A stretch of DNA of 64,000 nucleotides, taken from Sphingomonas sp. PP-F2F-G114-C0414 (GTDB lineage Bacteria; Pseudomonadota; Alphaproteobacteria; Sphingomonadales; Sphingomonadaceae). Within the stretch, counting starts at the first letter, position 1. Each line of letters opens with the position of its first letter. A model generated the notes under the pieces. That model was not told the DNA's origin. It saw nothing but the letters and a program-made list of their open reading frames with translations, and searched no databases. Where the stretch lies: positions 124,001-188,000 of the forward strand of contig NZ_RCWT01000014.1 of assembly GCF_003688595.1 (NCBI RefSeq), given 5' to 3'. This document shows, one piece after another, positions 32,568-42,027 of this stretch. A program made the position numbers and the translations under genes.

Positions 32568-33602
32568 ATGATGACATTGTTGCCGACGACGACCGCGGGC
32601 AGCCTGCCCAAACCCTCCTGGCTTGCGAAACGCGAGACCTTGTGGTCGCCGTGGAAGCTGGAGGGCGAGGAACTGATCGCCGGCAAGCAGGACGCCCTGC
32701 GCCTGGCTGTCGACGATCAGCGGCAGGCAGGCATCGACATCGTCGGTGACGGCGAACAGACCCGCCAGCATTTCGTCACGACGTTCATCGAGCATCTGGA
32801 CGGCGTCGATTTCGAAAAGCGCGAGGTTGTCCGGATCCGCGACCGATATGAAGCCAGCGTGCCGACCGTCGTCGGCGCCGTGTCACGCCCCAGATCCGTA
32901 TTCGTCGACGATGCGCGGTTCCTGCGTGCGCAGACCGATCAGCCGATCAAGTGGACGCTGCCGGGACCGATGACGATGATCGATACGCTCCACGACGCCC
33001 ACTACCGCAGCCGCGAGAAACTGGCATGGGAGTTTGCCCGCATCCTCAATGAGGAAGCCCGAGAGTTGGAAGCGGTCGGAGTCGATATCGTTCAGTTCGA
33101 CGAGCCCGCGTTCAATGTATTTTTCGACGAGGCCAACGATTGGGGGATCGCCACGCTGGAACGTGCGGTCGAGGGGCTGAAGGTCGAGACTGCCGTGCAC
33201 ATCTGCTACGGCTACGGCATCAAGGCGAATACCGACTGGAAGAAGACGCTAGGCGCCGAATGGCGGCAATATGAGAAGACCTTCCCCAGTCTGCAAAAGT
33301 CCAAGATCGATATCGTCTCGCTGGAGTGCCAGAACTCGCGCGTTCCCATGGATCTGATCGAACTGGTCCGCGGCAAGAAGGTAATGGTCGGCGCGATCGA
33401 CGTCGCGACCGACACCGTCGAGACTGCGGAACAGGTTGCCGACACTCTGCGTAACGCGCTCCGGTTCGTGGATGCGGACAAGCTATACCCCGCCACGAAT
33501 TGCGGCATGGCGCCTCTTTCGCGCAACGTCGCGAAGGGCAAGCTGAGGGCCTTGGCCGCGGGCGCAGACATCGTCCGGAGAGAACTCCGGACCGACGGGT
33601 GA
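32568..33602 (+). CDS. mesD: Core (folate-independent) methionine synthase, MetE catalytic-domain type
   Basis: A 344-residue protein made only of the C-terminal catalytic domain of cobalamin-independent methionine synthase; full MetE is about 750 residues. Zinc-site motifs are present: VHICYGYG (His and Cys), SLECQNSR and ATNCGMAPL (last Cys). The missing N-terminal folate-binding half, together with DUF1852 as neighbour, identifies the MesD type, which uses an unknown methyl donor rather than methyl-folate. Two adjacent ATG codons (32568, 32571) are possible starts. It is co-transcribed with mesX under the cobalamin riboswitch, so it should be made when B12 is scarce. Confidence 0.9.
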   Translation: MMTLLPTTTAGSLPKPSWLAKRETLWSPWKLEGEELIAGKQDALRLAVDDQRQAGIDIVGDGEQTRQHFVTTFIEHLDGVDFEKREVVRIRDRYEASVPTVVGAVSRPRSVFVDDARFLRAQTDQPIKWTLPGPMTMIDTLHDAHYRSREKLAWEFARILNEEARELEAVGVDIVQFDEPAFNVFFDEANDWGIATLERAVEGLKVETAVHICYGYGIKANTDWKKTLGAEWRQYEKTFPSLQKSKIDIVSLECQNSRVPMDLIELVRGKKVMVGAIDVATDTVETAEQVADTLRNALRFVDADKLYPATNCGMAPLSRNVAKGKLRALAAGADIVRRELRTDG

Positions 33603-34039
33603 ATATTGGCGGTCGCTGACGAGTTGGCGAACGTATTAGACCGGGTTTTAGCCTTGAAGCCGGGCTTCATCAGGAAGCTGGATACCACTCGCAAACGCGG
33701 AATATGCCGCATGGATGGTGATGTGGACGCCAGACCGCCACCAGCTCATAGCCGCGACACTTGCTCGCGCGGGTCGGTTTGACTGCGCTGGAGTCGCCAA
33801 CGAGGCGCAATTCGCGGTCGACGTCGAGCCATCGGATAGATCGTGGGCAGCGTGGCACCGGGCAGGGTAGGGAATCAGGCAGGCGGCGCGCCCGGCAGCA
33901 AACATCGCCGTTTCGTTACTTCAGCTCGTCATCCGAGATGATCCGGCTGGTGGTGCTGAAATACGGTCGTTTCCCGCTGGGTCTAGGGCACGCCCTCGCT
34001 GCTCTGACTCGAGATATCCACTCGCTCTCGTGACCACGC

Positions 34040-34121
34040 CCGTCATCCTGACGAAAGTCAGGATCCGGAGTAACGCGCAGTGCTGTTTAGCTCTGGGTCC
34101 CGTCTTTCATCAGGATGACGG
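34040..34121. repeat. Intergenic palindrome with CGTCATCCTGA-type arms
   Basis: The left part CCGTCATCCTGACGAAAGTC AGGATCC and the right part GGGTCCCGTCTTTCATC AGGATGACGG are imperfect inverted copies about 80 bases end to end. It resembles REP-type elements seen elsewhere in the window in shape, but the arm sequence is distinct. Confidence 0.6.
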
Positions 34122-34200
34122 CACCGCCGTGGCGTCAAGCGCTACTGCCAAAGATGTCTCGAAGTATAGACCGCACGAAAAACTGCGCCGGACAAGCAAA

Positions 34201-34261
34201 CGCCCGGACCGTTGCCGATCCGGGCGCCTGCGTGACGATCGCTCGTCAGCCCCCATTTTTT
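34201..34261 (+). terminator. Terminator-like double hairpin with T-run
   Basis: A hairpin CGCCCGGA/TCCGGGCG (34201-34226) is followed by GACGA-TCGC-TCGTC (34234-34247) and then TTTTTT at 34256-34261. It could end a transcript running from mesD, but that gene stops 600 bases earlier, so the assignment is weak. Confidence 0.35.
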
Positions 34262-34573
34262 CGCTTCCGCTCTGCACCTTGCGGCGCGGCGTAAAAGCAG
34301 TCCCCGAACCACGGCCGTTGCCTGTGTCTCAGCGAGTTTGTTGCTAGTTATGTCGATGGATTTTGTCACGGTCTTTGCGCAAGCCGTTTCACGATTGGAC
34401 CGCGGCTGTGGCGGTTTCGCAACAGACCAATCTAGACACTTCCGAACCGGGACCAACGCGGGCCGCTCCGTACGGTCCGCCGCACCGTCCCAAGCAGGCC
34501 CGACAGTTGCCTCGCAACGGGCCGCGTCCTAGAGCCGCTGCACTGTATCCCTAACGATCGAACCTGGCCGCCC

Positions 34574-35824
34574 ATGATCCTCTCACGCTACGAACGGATG
34601 ATAGCCCGCCGCTATCTGCTGCCGGGCAAGGGCGAGGCGTTCATCTTCCTCGTCGCCTCGATCAGCCTGGTCGCGGTCATGCTCGGCGTCGCTGCGCTGG
34701 TGATCGTGATGAGCGTGATGAACGGCTTCCGCGCCGAACTGTTCGACAAGATCGTCGGGCTCAACGGCCATGCGGTGGTGCAGGGCGTCGGCAACCGGCT
34801 CCCCGACTGGCGCGAGATCGTCGCGCAGGCGCAGAAGACGCCGGGCGTCACCAGCGCGCTGCCGTTGATCGAACAGCCGCTCGCCGCCACCTATAACGGC
34901 CGCGCCGAGGCGGTGTTGGTCCGCGGCATGCGCGTCGACGACATCCGCCGCAATTCGACGATCAGCAACAAGGTCGTGATGGGCTCGCTATCGTCGATCA
35001 CGCAAGGGTCCGGCCGGATCGCGATCGGTTCGCGACTCGCCGAATCGCTCGGTGCGCAGGTCGGGTCGGAGATCTCGCTGTTCAGCCCGCAAGGCCAGAC
35101 GACGCCGTTCGGCACGGTGCCGCGGATCGTCAGCTACACGGTCGGCGCGATCTTCGAGATCGGCGTCTATGACTACGACAAGGCGTACATCATCATGCCG
35201 ATCGAGGATGCGCAGACGCTTCTCCTGATGGGCGACGCGGCCGGCATGGTCGAGCTGAAGACGGTCGATGCGGACCGCGTCGGCGAGATCCTCAAGCCGC
35301 TGGCCGACAAGATCGGCGGGCAGGCGGTGATCCAGGACTGGCGGACGATGAACGCGCAGCTGTTCGAGGCGCTCGCGGTCGAGCGCGTCGCGATGTTCAC
35401 CGTGCTGTCGATCATCATCTTGGTCGCGGTGTTCAACATCCTGTCGTCGCTGATCATGCTGGTCCGCGCCAAGACGCGCGACATCGCGATCCTGCGGACG
35501 ATGGGCGCGACGCGCGGCTCGATGATGCGGATCTTCATCGTTGTCGGCACCACCATCGGTGCGCTCGGCACGGTCGCGGGGCTCCTGCTCGGGTTCATCT
35601 TCCTGTTCTACCGACAGGGCGTGGTGAACTTCGTCCAGCTCGTCACCGGCCAGGACCTGTGGGATCCGTCGATCCGCTACCTGACCGAACTTCCGTCGAA
35701 GACCGCTCCCGTCGAGATCGTCGTGATCGCGCTGATGGCGCTCGTTTTCAGCTTCCTCGCAACGCTCTATCCGGCCTGGAAGGCGGCGAGTACCGACCCC
35801 GTGCAGGTGCTGCGTTATGAATGA
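34574..35824 (+). CDS. lolC: Lipoprotein-releasing ABC transporter permease
   Basis: A 416-residue inner-membrane permease of the LolC/LolE family. One helix lies near residues 23-48 ([20 protein letters not shown], then MSVMNGFR), followed by a periplasmic MacB-like domain (about 50-240). Three helices follow in the last 150 residues (near 275, 325 and 385). The complex extracts mature lipoproteins from the inner membrane for LolA. The LolD ATPase gene overlaps its 3' end by 8 bases. Only one permease is present here, as in bacteria that use a homodimeric LolF-like permease. Confidence 0.92.
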   Translation: MILSRYERMIARRYLLPGKGEAFIFLVASISLVAVMLGVAALVIVMSVMNGFRAELFDKIVGLNGHAVVQGVGNRLPDWREIVAQAQKTPGVTSALPLIEQPLAATYNGRAEAVLVRGMRVDDIRRNSTISNKVVMGSLSSITQGSGRIAIGSRLAESLGAQVGSEISLFSPQGQTTPFGTVPRIVSYTVGAIFEIGVYDYDKAYIIMPIEDAQTLLLMGDAAGMVELKTVDADRVGEILKPLADKIGGQAVIQDWRTMNAQLFEALAVERVAMFTVLSIIILVAVFNILSSLIMLVRAKTRDIAILRTMGATRGSMMRIFIVVGTTIGALGTVAGLLLGFIFLFYRQGVVNFVQLVTGQDLWDPSIRYLTELPSKTAPVEIVVIALMALVFSFLATLYPAWKAASTDPVQVLRYE

Positions 35825-36530
35825 AGGCCTCAGGATCGATCGCCAGATCGAGAAGTTCGACGATTACGTCCTCCAGACCAGCGGGCTGACCAAGAGCTTC
35901 ACGCAAGGTGGCGCGACCATCGACGTGCTGCGCGGCGTGGACCTCGCGATCGCACCGGGCGAGATCGTCGCGCTGCTCGGGCCGTCGGGCTCGGGCAAGT
36001 CTACCTTTTTGCAAGCCGTGGGCCTGCTCGAGGGCGGCTTCCAGGGATCGATCAGGATCGCCGGCACCGAGGCGGCCAAGCTCAACGCGCATGAGCGGAC
36101 CGTGGTGCGTCGCGACAGCCTCGGCTTCGTCTATCAGTTCCACCACTTGCTGCCGGACTTCAACGCGACCGAGAACGTCGTCCTCCCGCAGCTCGTCCAC
36201 GGCGCGACGCGGGTCGAGGCGGACGGGCGCGCTGCGGAATTGCTGACCCAGCTCGGTCTCGGCCACCGCCTCACGCACCGCCCGAGCCAGCTCTCCGGCG
36301 GCGAGCAACAGCGCGTCGCGGTCGCCCGTGCGCTCGCCAACAAGCCCGCGCTAGTCCTGGCGGACGAGCCGACCGGCAACCTCGACGAACATACCGCCGA
36401 CATCGTCTTCGCCGAGTTCATCCGGCTGGTCCGCGAGCAGGGCACGGCGGCGGTGGTCGCGACGCACAACGAGCGGCTTGCGGCGCGCATGGACCGCGTG
36501 CTGCGACTGCATGAGGGGCGGCTGGCGTGA
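35817..36530 (+). CDS. lolD: Lipoprotein-releasing ABC transporter ATP-binding protein
   Basis: A 237-residue ABC ATPase with Walker [10 protein letters not shown] (about 58-66), a Q-loop in [16 protein letters not shown] (also the LolD-type motif), the signature [15 protein letters not shown], Walker [14 protein letters not shown], and a switch His in VATHNE. The ATG at 35817 lies within the end of lolC. Its own stop overlaps the next gene's GTG start. It energises the Lol permease at the cytoplasmic face. Confidence 0.94.
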   Translation: MNEGLRIDRQIEKFDDYVLQTSGLTKSFTQGGATIDVLRGVDLAIAPGEIVALLGPSGSGKSTFLQAVGLLEGGFQGSIRIAGTEAAKLNAHERTVVRRDSLGFVYQFHHLLPDFNATENVVLPQLVHGATRVEADGRAAELLTQLGLGHRLTHRPSQLSGGEQQRVAVARALANKPALVLADEPTGNLDEHTADIVFAEFIRLVREQGTAAVVATHNERLAARMDRVLRLHEGRLA

Positions 36531-37123
36531 CCTGGGGCGAGACGCCGACGCTCACCGGGCGTCACGTCGCGCTCCGCTCTTTGGTTGCCGAAGACATGGA
36601 TGCGCTGGTGGCGGCGGCGTCGGCGGACAATTTGTGGGACACGTTTTACGCCAACGTCGCGATGATGAAGGCGCCCGAGCGTTGGCTCGCCGCGGCGTTG
36701 TGCGAGGAGGACTTCGGGCGGGCGCGGCTGTTCGCGGTGGTGGCCGGCGGGACCGTCGTCGGCACCACGCGCTTCATGCGGATGAACGAGGGCAACAGGC
36801 GGCTGGAGATCGGTGGCACCTTCTACGCCAAGTCCGTCCAGCGCACCGGCGTCAACACCGAAGCCAAGCTGATGCTGTTGACCCACGCCTTCGATGCCCT
36901 CGGCTGCGAATGCGTCCAGATCCGCACGGATTCGCTCAACAAGAACTCTCAACGCGCGATCGAACGCCTCGGCGCCAAGCGAGACGGCACGTTGCGCGGG
37001 CACCAGGTGATGGCTGACGGTCGCTTGCGCGATACCGTCGTCTACAGCATCCTCCGCCACGAATGGCCCGGCGTGCGTCAGAACCTGACCTACCTACTGG
37101 CCCGAAACGAGGACCGCCCATGA
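36527..37123 (+). CDS. GNAT-family N-acetyltransferase (RimJ/RimL-like)
   Basis: A 198-residue acetyltransferase of the RimJ/RimL branch: [20 protein letters not shown] at the N-terminus, [26 protein letters not shown] forming the acetyl-CoA site region, and [23 protein letters not shown] near the end. It starts at a GTG overlapping the lolD stop (GTGA) and ends overlapping the peroxidase ATG (ATGA). The acceptor (protein N-terminus or small amine) is unknown; linkage to lolD need not mean a functional link. Confidence 0.85.
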   Translation: MTWGETPTLTGRHVALRSLVAEDMDALVAAASADNLWDTFYANVAMMKAPERWLAAALCEEDFGRARLFAVVAGGTVVGTTRFMRMNEGNRRLEIGGTFYAKSVQRTGVNTEAKLMLLTHAFDALGCECVQIRTDSLNKNSQRAIERLGAKRDGTLRGHQVMADGRLRDTVVYSILRHEWPGVRQNLTYLLARNEDRP

Positions 37124-37599
37124 CCGCGATCACCGACTTCACCGTTAAGAGTGCCGACGGTAGTGCGGCTTCGCTAGAACCGTATCGCGGCAAGATGCTG
37201 CTGATCGTCAACACCGCCTCGAAATGCGGCTTCACCCCCCAATATGACGGCCTCGAAGCGCTACATCGTGACTATGCGGAGCGCGGGTTCGAAGTCCTCG
37301 CATTCCCGTGCAACCAGTTCGGCGGGCAGGAGCCGGGTGACGCAGCTGAGATCGCGAACTTCTGCACGCTGAGCTACAACGTGACGTTCCCGGTGTTCGC
37401 CAAGATCGACGTCAACGGGGCAGGGGCCGACCCGCTGTTCGAGCGGCTGAAGTCGGATGCGCCGGGGGTGCTCGGGTCGAAGGCGATCAAGTGGAACTTC
37501 ACCAAGTTCCTGGTTGGTCGCGATGGGGCGGTGGTGGACCGCTACGCCCCAACCACACAGCCCGAGGACATCCGCAAGGATATAGAGAAGCTGCTATAG
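37120..37599 (+). CDS. Glutathione peroxidase-family protein
   Basis: A 159-residue thioredoxin-fold peroxidase. The catalytic Cys is in NTASKCGFTPQY (about residue 36), Gln in FPCNQFGGQEPG, and Trp-Asn in KWNFTKFLVGRDG. It reduces peroxides using glutathione or thioredoxin; it is a Cys rather than selenocysteine enzyme. The ATG at 37120 overlaps the acetyltransferase stop, so it is the last gene of the lolC-lolD-GNAT-gpx string. Confidence 0.92.
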   Translation: MTAITDFTVKSADGSAASLEPYRGKMLLIVNTASKCGFTPQYDGLEALHRDYAERGFEVLAFPCNQFGGQEPGDAAEIANFCTLSYNVTFPVFAKIDVNGAGADPLFERLKSDAPGVLGSKAIKWNFTKFLVGRDGAVVDRYAPTTQPEDIRKDIEKLL

Positions 37600-37608
37600 C
37601 GTTCTGCT

Positions 37609-37711
37609 CCACCCCGGCGAAGGCCGGGGCCCAATTGGGGGGCGGCAATGAAGAACGCTGCGCTTCGTTACTCCAACCTCTCCAATTGGGCCCCGGCCTT
37701 CGCCGGGGTGG
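37609..37711. repeat. Intergenic palindrome, family A (perfect 30-bp arms)
   Basis: Bases 37609-37638 and 37682-37711 are exact reverse complements over 30 bases (core GGCGAAGGCCGGGGCCCAAT), with a 43-base loop containing GCGCTTCGTTAC. Related copies lie at 47028-47130 and 49121-49223. It follows the glutathione peroxidase gene and may act as a bidirectional transcription end. Confidence 0.9.
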
Positions 37712-37748
37712 TGCGCGCTTAGCGGCGGCGGACATCAGCCCAAGAATG

Positions 37749-37801
37749 TTCCCCCGCGAAGGCGGGGGCCCAGACTGGACTCCCGCCTTCGCGGGAGAAC
37801 A
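37749..37801. repeat. Intergenic palindrome, family B
   Basis: Arms CCCGCGAAGGCGGG and CCCGCCTTCGCGGG flank CCCAGACTGGACT. Almost identical to the element at 47165 and, inverted, to that at 18601. It lies between convergent gene ends (gpx and the HdeD-like gene). Confidence 0.85.
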
Positions 37802-37811
37802 AACTAGCGGT

Positions 37812-38399
37812 TCACACGGAAAACGCCGGCGCACCCTTCTTATGCGCCAACGCAGACGCAACCGAAGTAACTCCACCAAACAAGAAGCTGATTCCCAGCA
37901 CATACCCCGGCAGCGTCAACGCCGACCACGGCAACGTCGCCAGCACGATCACCGCCAGCAGTATATTCACCACCCCCAGCGCAATCATCAGCCCCTTGCC
38001 ACGCCGAAACCGCGCCCCAAGCCCGATCTCCAACGCGCCCCGCACACCAAGCCAAACCGCAATCAGCAACGTCAGCGAGATCGCCCCCGTCGCTGGCTCG
38101 AACGCCATGATCAGCCCGATCACCAGCGACACCAGCCCAAAGCCGATCGCATAGCCGCGCCCCTCATGCCCTTTGCCGGCCACCCCTGACACGATCGAGA
38201 TAATCCCCGCCGCAATAAAGAACGCGCCGATCACAAGTGTCGCGGCGTAGGTCGCCGAAAAGGGCGAGGCGAACGCCATGAATCCCAGCAACACCGACAG
38301 GACTCCATACGCCAGGATCCACCCCCATCCCGCACCCGCGCGCGGCGAGCCTGCGGCGGTCGTTTCGGTTTCGGCAAAGTGTCCGCGTGGATCGGTCAT
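37812..38399 (-). CDS. HdeD-like (DUF308) membrane protein
   Basis: A 195-residue protein with six membrane helices beginning near residue 25 (GWGWILAYGVLSVLLGFMA) and internal repetition of helix pairs, as in the HdeD/DUF308 family. The N-terminal ~22 residues are polar. Family members are linked to acid resistance in enterics, but the function here is unknown. The start is the ATG at 38399; the upstream open frame is antisense to the dnaE leader. It is divergent from dnaE. Confidence 0.85.
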   Translation of the reverse strand: MTDPRGHFAETETTAAGSPRAGAGWGWILAYGVLSVLLGFMAFASPFSATYAATLVIGAFFIAAGIISIVSGVAGKGHEGRGYAIGFGLVSLVIGLIMAFEPATGAISLTLLIAVWLGVRGALEIGLGARFRRGKGLMIALGVVNILLAVIVLATLPWSALTLPGYVLGISFLFGGVTSVASALAHKKGAPAFSV

Positions 38400-38505
38400 G
38401 TACAAGGCTCCCGTGTTGCACCGCGGCAACGGCTTGTCGTGCACCGTGTTCCAACCGGGCGCAACGCCGCTGGCCGAATCACGCGTCAACGCCTACCTAA
38501 ATATG

Positions 38506-41500
38506 ATGCCTCATTCCGGTTACGTCCCCCTTCGCGTTTTCTCCTGCTACACCATGCTCGACGGCGCCATCGATCCGAAAGCGATCGCCAAGCAGGCGCG
38601 CGCGCTGGGCTTCCCCGCGGCCGCGCTGACCGATCGCAACGGGCTCTACGCCGCGATGGCCTATTCGGACGCCGCCAAGAAGGATGGCGTGCAGCCGATC
38701 ATCGGCGTGATGCTTGGCGTCAGCCGCCCCGACATGCCCGACGGCGTCCCCACGCCGTTCGACTGGATCGCGCTCTACGCGCAGGACATGAAGGGTTACG
38801 ACAATCTCTGCGCACTCGTCTCGATGGCGCATCTCGACCGCCCGATCGAGATGCCCGCGCACGTCGATTTCGCCGCGCTAGAACGCCACACCGACGGTCT
38901 GATAGCCTTGACCGCAGGCGGCGAAGGCGGTCTCGCTCGGCTGTTCGCGGAAGGCCAGCCGGATCGCGCGCGCGCCTATCTCGACCGCCTGCAGGGCCTG
39001 TTCGGCGACCGCCTCTACATCGAACTCTCGCGCCGCAACGACGCGATCGAGACGGCGGCCGAAACCGACCTCATCGACATCGCCTATGAGCGCAACCTGC
39101 CTCTCGTCGCGACCAACCCGTGCTGCTTCACCGAGAGCGCGTTCGGCGACGCGCACGACGCCATGCTCTGCATCGCACACTCGACCTATGTCGAGACCGA
39201 GGACCGCATCCGCAGTTGCCCCGAAGCTTGGATGAAGCCCGCGCCGGTGATGCACGAGATGTTCGCCGACCTGCCCGAGGCGATCGCCAACACGCTCGTC
39301 GTCGCACAGCGCTGCGCGGTGATGGCGCCGTATCGCAAACCGATCCTCCCCAGCCTCGCCGGCGATATCGAGGGCGAGGCCAAGCTGCTCCGCGACGACG
39401 CCGAGGCCGGGCTCGAAGCGCGCCTAGCCCGCATCACCGAACTCCACGGTGAGGGCGAAGACGGCTGGCGCGACGTTTACCGTAAGCGCCTCGCGTTCGA
39501 GGTCGACGTGATCGTCCAGATGGGCTTTCCCGGCTATTTCCTGATCGTCGCCGACTTCATCAAATGGGCGAAGGACCACGACATCCCCGTCGGCCCGGGC
39601 CGCGGTTCGGGCGCCGGCTCGGTCGTCGCCTGGTCGCTGACGATTACGGACTTGGATCCGATCAAGCTGGGCCTGCTGTTCGAGCGCTTCCTCAACCCGG
39701 AACGCGTGTCGATGCCCGATTTCGACATCGATTTCTGTGAAACCCGGCGCGTCGAAGTGATTCGCTACGTCCAAGAGAAATACGGCCGCGATCAGGTCGC
39801 GCAGATCATCACCTTCGGAAAACTGAAGGCGCGCGCGGTGCTCAAGGACACCGGCCGCGTGCTGCAGATGAGCTATGGCCAGATCGATCGCCTCGCGAAA
39901 CTGGTGCCGAACCACCCGACCGATCCCTGGACGCTGGAACGCGCGCTCAACGGCGTCGGCGAACTGGCGAAGGAATACGCCAATGACAACGGCGTGCGGA
40001 AGCTACTCGATCTCGCGATGAAGCTGGAGGGACTGCCGCGGCACTCGTCGACGCATGCCGCTGGCGTGGTGATCGGCGACCGCCCCTTGGCACAGCTTGT
40101 CCCGCTATATCGCGATCCGCGCTCCGACATGCCCGTCACCCAGTTCGACATGAAATATGTCGAGGGTGCCGGCCTCGTGAAGTTCGATTTCCTCGGGCTG
40201 AAGACACTGTCCGTGCTGCAAAAGGCGGTGCAGCTACTCGCCAAGCGGGGCGTGACGGTCGATCTCGAGGCGCTCGAATGGGACGATGCCGGCGTCTACG
40301 CGCTGCTGCAAAAGGGCGACACGGTCGGCGTGTTCCAGCTGGAATCGGAGGGCATGCGCCGCACGCTGTCCGCCGTCCGCCCGTCCAATTTCGGCGACAT
40401 CATCGCGCTCGTGTCGCTGTATCGACCGGGCCCGATGGACAACATCCCGTCGTTCGGCCGCCGAAAGAACGGCACCGAGGCGATCGACTATCCGCACCCG
40501 CTGCTCGAACCGATACTGTCGGAGACCTACGGGATCTTCGTCTACCAGGAGCAGGTCATGCAGGCAGCCCAGGTGCTGGCCGGCTTCTCGCTCGGTGGCG
40601 CCGATCTGCTGCGTCGCGCGATGGGCAAGAAGGTGAAGGCCGAGATGGACGCGCAGCGCGCGGGCTTCGTCGAGGGCTGCCTGAGCGTCAACGGCATCAA
40701 GAAGGCCGAGGCGAACGCGCTGTTCGACTTGATCGACAAGTTCGCCGGCTATGGCTTCAACAAGAGCCACGCCGCCGCCTATGCGCTGCTCGCCTACCAG
40801 ACCGCGTGGCTCAAGGCGCACCACCCGCACGAATTCTTTGCGGCCTCGATGTGCTACGACCTCCACCAGACCGACAAGCTGGCGATCTTCACCGACGACA
40901 TGCGCCGTCTCGGGATCACCGCGCTGCCGCCGTGCATCAACGCGAGCCAGGCCGAGTTCGACGTCGAGGTTCTGCCCGACGTCGAGGAGAACAATCTCGC
41001 CGTCCGCTACGCCCTCGGCGCGTTGAAGAGCGTCGGCGAAGGCGCGATGGAGAAGCTCATCGTCGAGCGCGTCCAGAACGGCCCGTTCGCCGGCCTCGAC
41101 GATCTCGCCAAGCGAGTTGATCCGCGTCTGCTCAACAAGCGCCAGCTCGAGACGCTCGCCGCCGCGGGCGCGTTCGACGGCCTCGACCAGAACCGCGCCG
41201 GCATCCACGCCACCGCAGAGACGATCCTCGCGATCGCCGCGCGCACGCACGAGCAGAAGACCAGCGGGCAGGGCGGCCTGTTCGGTGACGCCGAACCCGC
41301 CGGCGACGCGATCAAGCTCCCCCCCTCGGTCCGCTGGACGCTCAGCCAGCGCATGGACCAGGAAAAGGAGGCGTTCGGTTTCTATTTCTCCGCGCACCCG
41401 GTCGATCGCCACCGCCACATCGCGGTCAGCCACGGCGCGCGCGCGTACACGGCACTGTCCGAGCTCAACATCCCCGACGACGGCAGCCGCGCCGGTGCGA

Positions 41501-42009
41501 CGATGGCGGTGCTTGTCGAGGACGCGCGCTATCGCACCTCCGCGCGCGGCAAGCGCTTCATGATGGCGCAATGCTCCGACGCCAGCGGCCAGTTCATGGC
41601 GACCTGTTTCGACGAGCAGGTCTCGAAGGACCTGGAAGAGGCGGCCAAGGCCGGCGGCTGCGGGCTCATCACCGTCGAACTCGACCGCAAGCCCGGCGAG
41701 GACACGCCGCGAGTCAGCATCAAGCGCATTCAGCCATTCGAAGGCCTCGCCAACCTCGCGCGCTTCCAGGTGGTCGTGACGATCTCCGAGATGACCGCGT
41801 TCGCCGGCCTCGCGTCGCTTCTCGCCGAGCATCGCGGTGCGCGCGGCGAGGTTCGCGTGCGTGCGCAACTCCCCGACGGCGAGGTCTGCATCCTGCTGGG
41901 TCGCGACTTCCTGCTCGACGGAGAGCTTGTCGAGCACATCGAGTCGTTGCACGGTGTCGCCAAGGTGGAGATGAAGACCTCGGAAACGAGGCTCGCTCTG
42001 GTCGGTTAA
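38506..42009 (+). CDS. dnaE: DNA polymerase III subunit alpha
   Basis: The replicative polymerase catalytic subunit, 1167 residues. In order: PHP domain (1 to about 270), polymerase core (palm with GPGRGSGAGS and MPDFDIDFCE, carrying catalytic Asp residues), fingers, the beta-clamp region, and a C-terminal OB fold (from about 980). The PHP start reads VPLRVFSCYTML where many DnaE proteins have HLRVHS, so metal-binding His residues are missing. Two ATG codons (38503, 38506) are adjacent; the frame is open to 38278 but that part overlaps the divergent gene. It works with DnaQ and the clamp elsewhere in the genome. Confidence 0.96.
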   Translation: MPHSGYVPLRVFSCYTMLDGAIDPKAIAKQARALGFPAAALTDRNGLYAAMAYSDAAKKDGVQPIIGVMLGVSRPDMPDGVPTPFDWIALYAQDMKGYDNLCALVSMAHLDRPIEMPAHVDFAALERHTDGLIALTAGGEGGLARLFAEGQPDRARAYLDRLQGLFGDRLYIELSRRNDAIETAAETDLIDIAYERNLPLVATNPCCFTESAFGDAHDAMLCIAHSTYVETEDRIRSCPEAWMKPAPVMHEMFADLPEAIANTLVVAQRCAVMAPYRKPILPSLAGDIEGEAKLLRDDAEAGLEARLARITELHGEGEDGWRDVYRKRLAFEVDVIVQMGFPGYFLIVADFIKWAKDHDIPVGPGRGSGAGSVVAWSLTITDLDPIKLGLLFERFLNPERVSMPDFDIDFCETRRVEVIRYVQEKYGRDQVAQIITFGKLKARAVLKDTGRVLQMSYGQIDRLAKLVPNHPTDPWTLERALNGVGELAKEYANDNGVRKLLDLAMKLEGLPRHSSTHAAGVVIGDRPLAQLVPLYRDPRSDMPVTQFDMKYVEGAGLVKFDFLGLKTLSVLQKAVQLLAKRGVTVDLEALEWDDAGVYALLQKGDTVGVFQLESEGMRRTLSAVRPSNFGDIIALVSLYRPGPMDNIPSFGRRKNGTEAIDYPHPLLEPILSETYGIFVYQEQVMQAAQVLAGFSLGGADLLRRAMGKKVKAEMDAQRAGFVEGCLSVNGIKKAEANALFDLIDKFAGYGFNKSHAAAYALLAYQTAWLKAHHPHEFFAASMCYDLHQTDKLAIFTDDMRRLGITALPPCINASQAEFDVEVLPDVEENNLAVRYALGALKSVGEGAMEKLIVERVQNGPFAGLDDLAKRVDPRLLNKRQLETLAAAGAFDGLDQNRAGIHATAETILAIAARTHEQKTSGQGGLFGDAEPAGDAIKLPPSVRWTLSQRMDQEKEAFGFYFSAHPVDRHRHIAVSHGARAYTALSELNIPDDGSRAGATMAVLVEDARYRTSARGKRFMMAQCSDASGQFMATCFDEQVSKDLEEAAKAGGCGLITVELDRKPGEDTPRVSIKRIQPFEGLANLARFQVVVTISEMTAFAGLASLLAEHRGARGEVRVRAQLPDGEVCILLGRDFLLDGELVEHIESLHGVAKVEMKTSETRLALVG

Positions 42010-42027
42010 CAGCTTGGGAGAGCATGA

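Larger units (their letters stand above)
33603..34573. other. Long intergenic stretch with decayed sequence
   Basis: No intact gene is evident. A plus-strand frame from 33658 to a TAG at 33870 (about 70 codons, including MWTPDRHQLIAATLARAGRF) has protein-like composition but an in-frame stop just upstream and no known family; it may be a gene remnant. A palindrome (34040-34121) and a terminator-like hairpin (34201-34261) lie further right. The remaining DNA before lolC shows nothing I can name. Confidence 0.5.

Noticed and set aside
37609-37801. Repeat cluster that might be mistaken for a CRISPR array
   Set aside because: The units are inverted, differ from each other and have no regular spacers; no cas genes are nearby.
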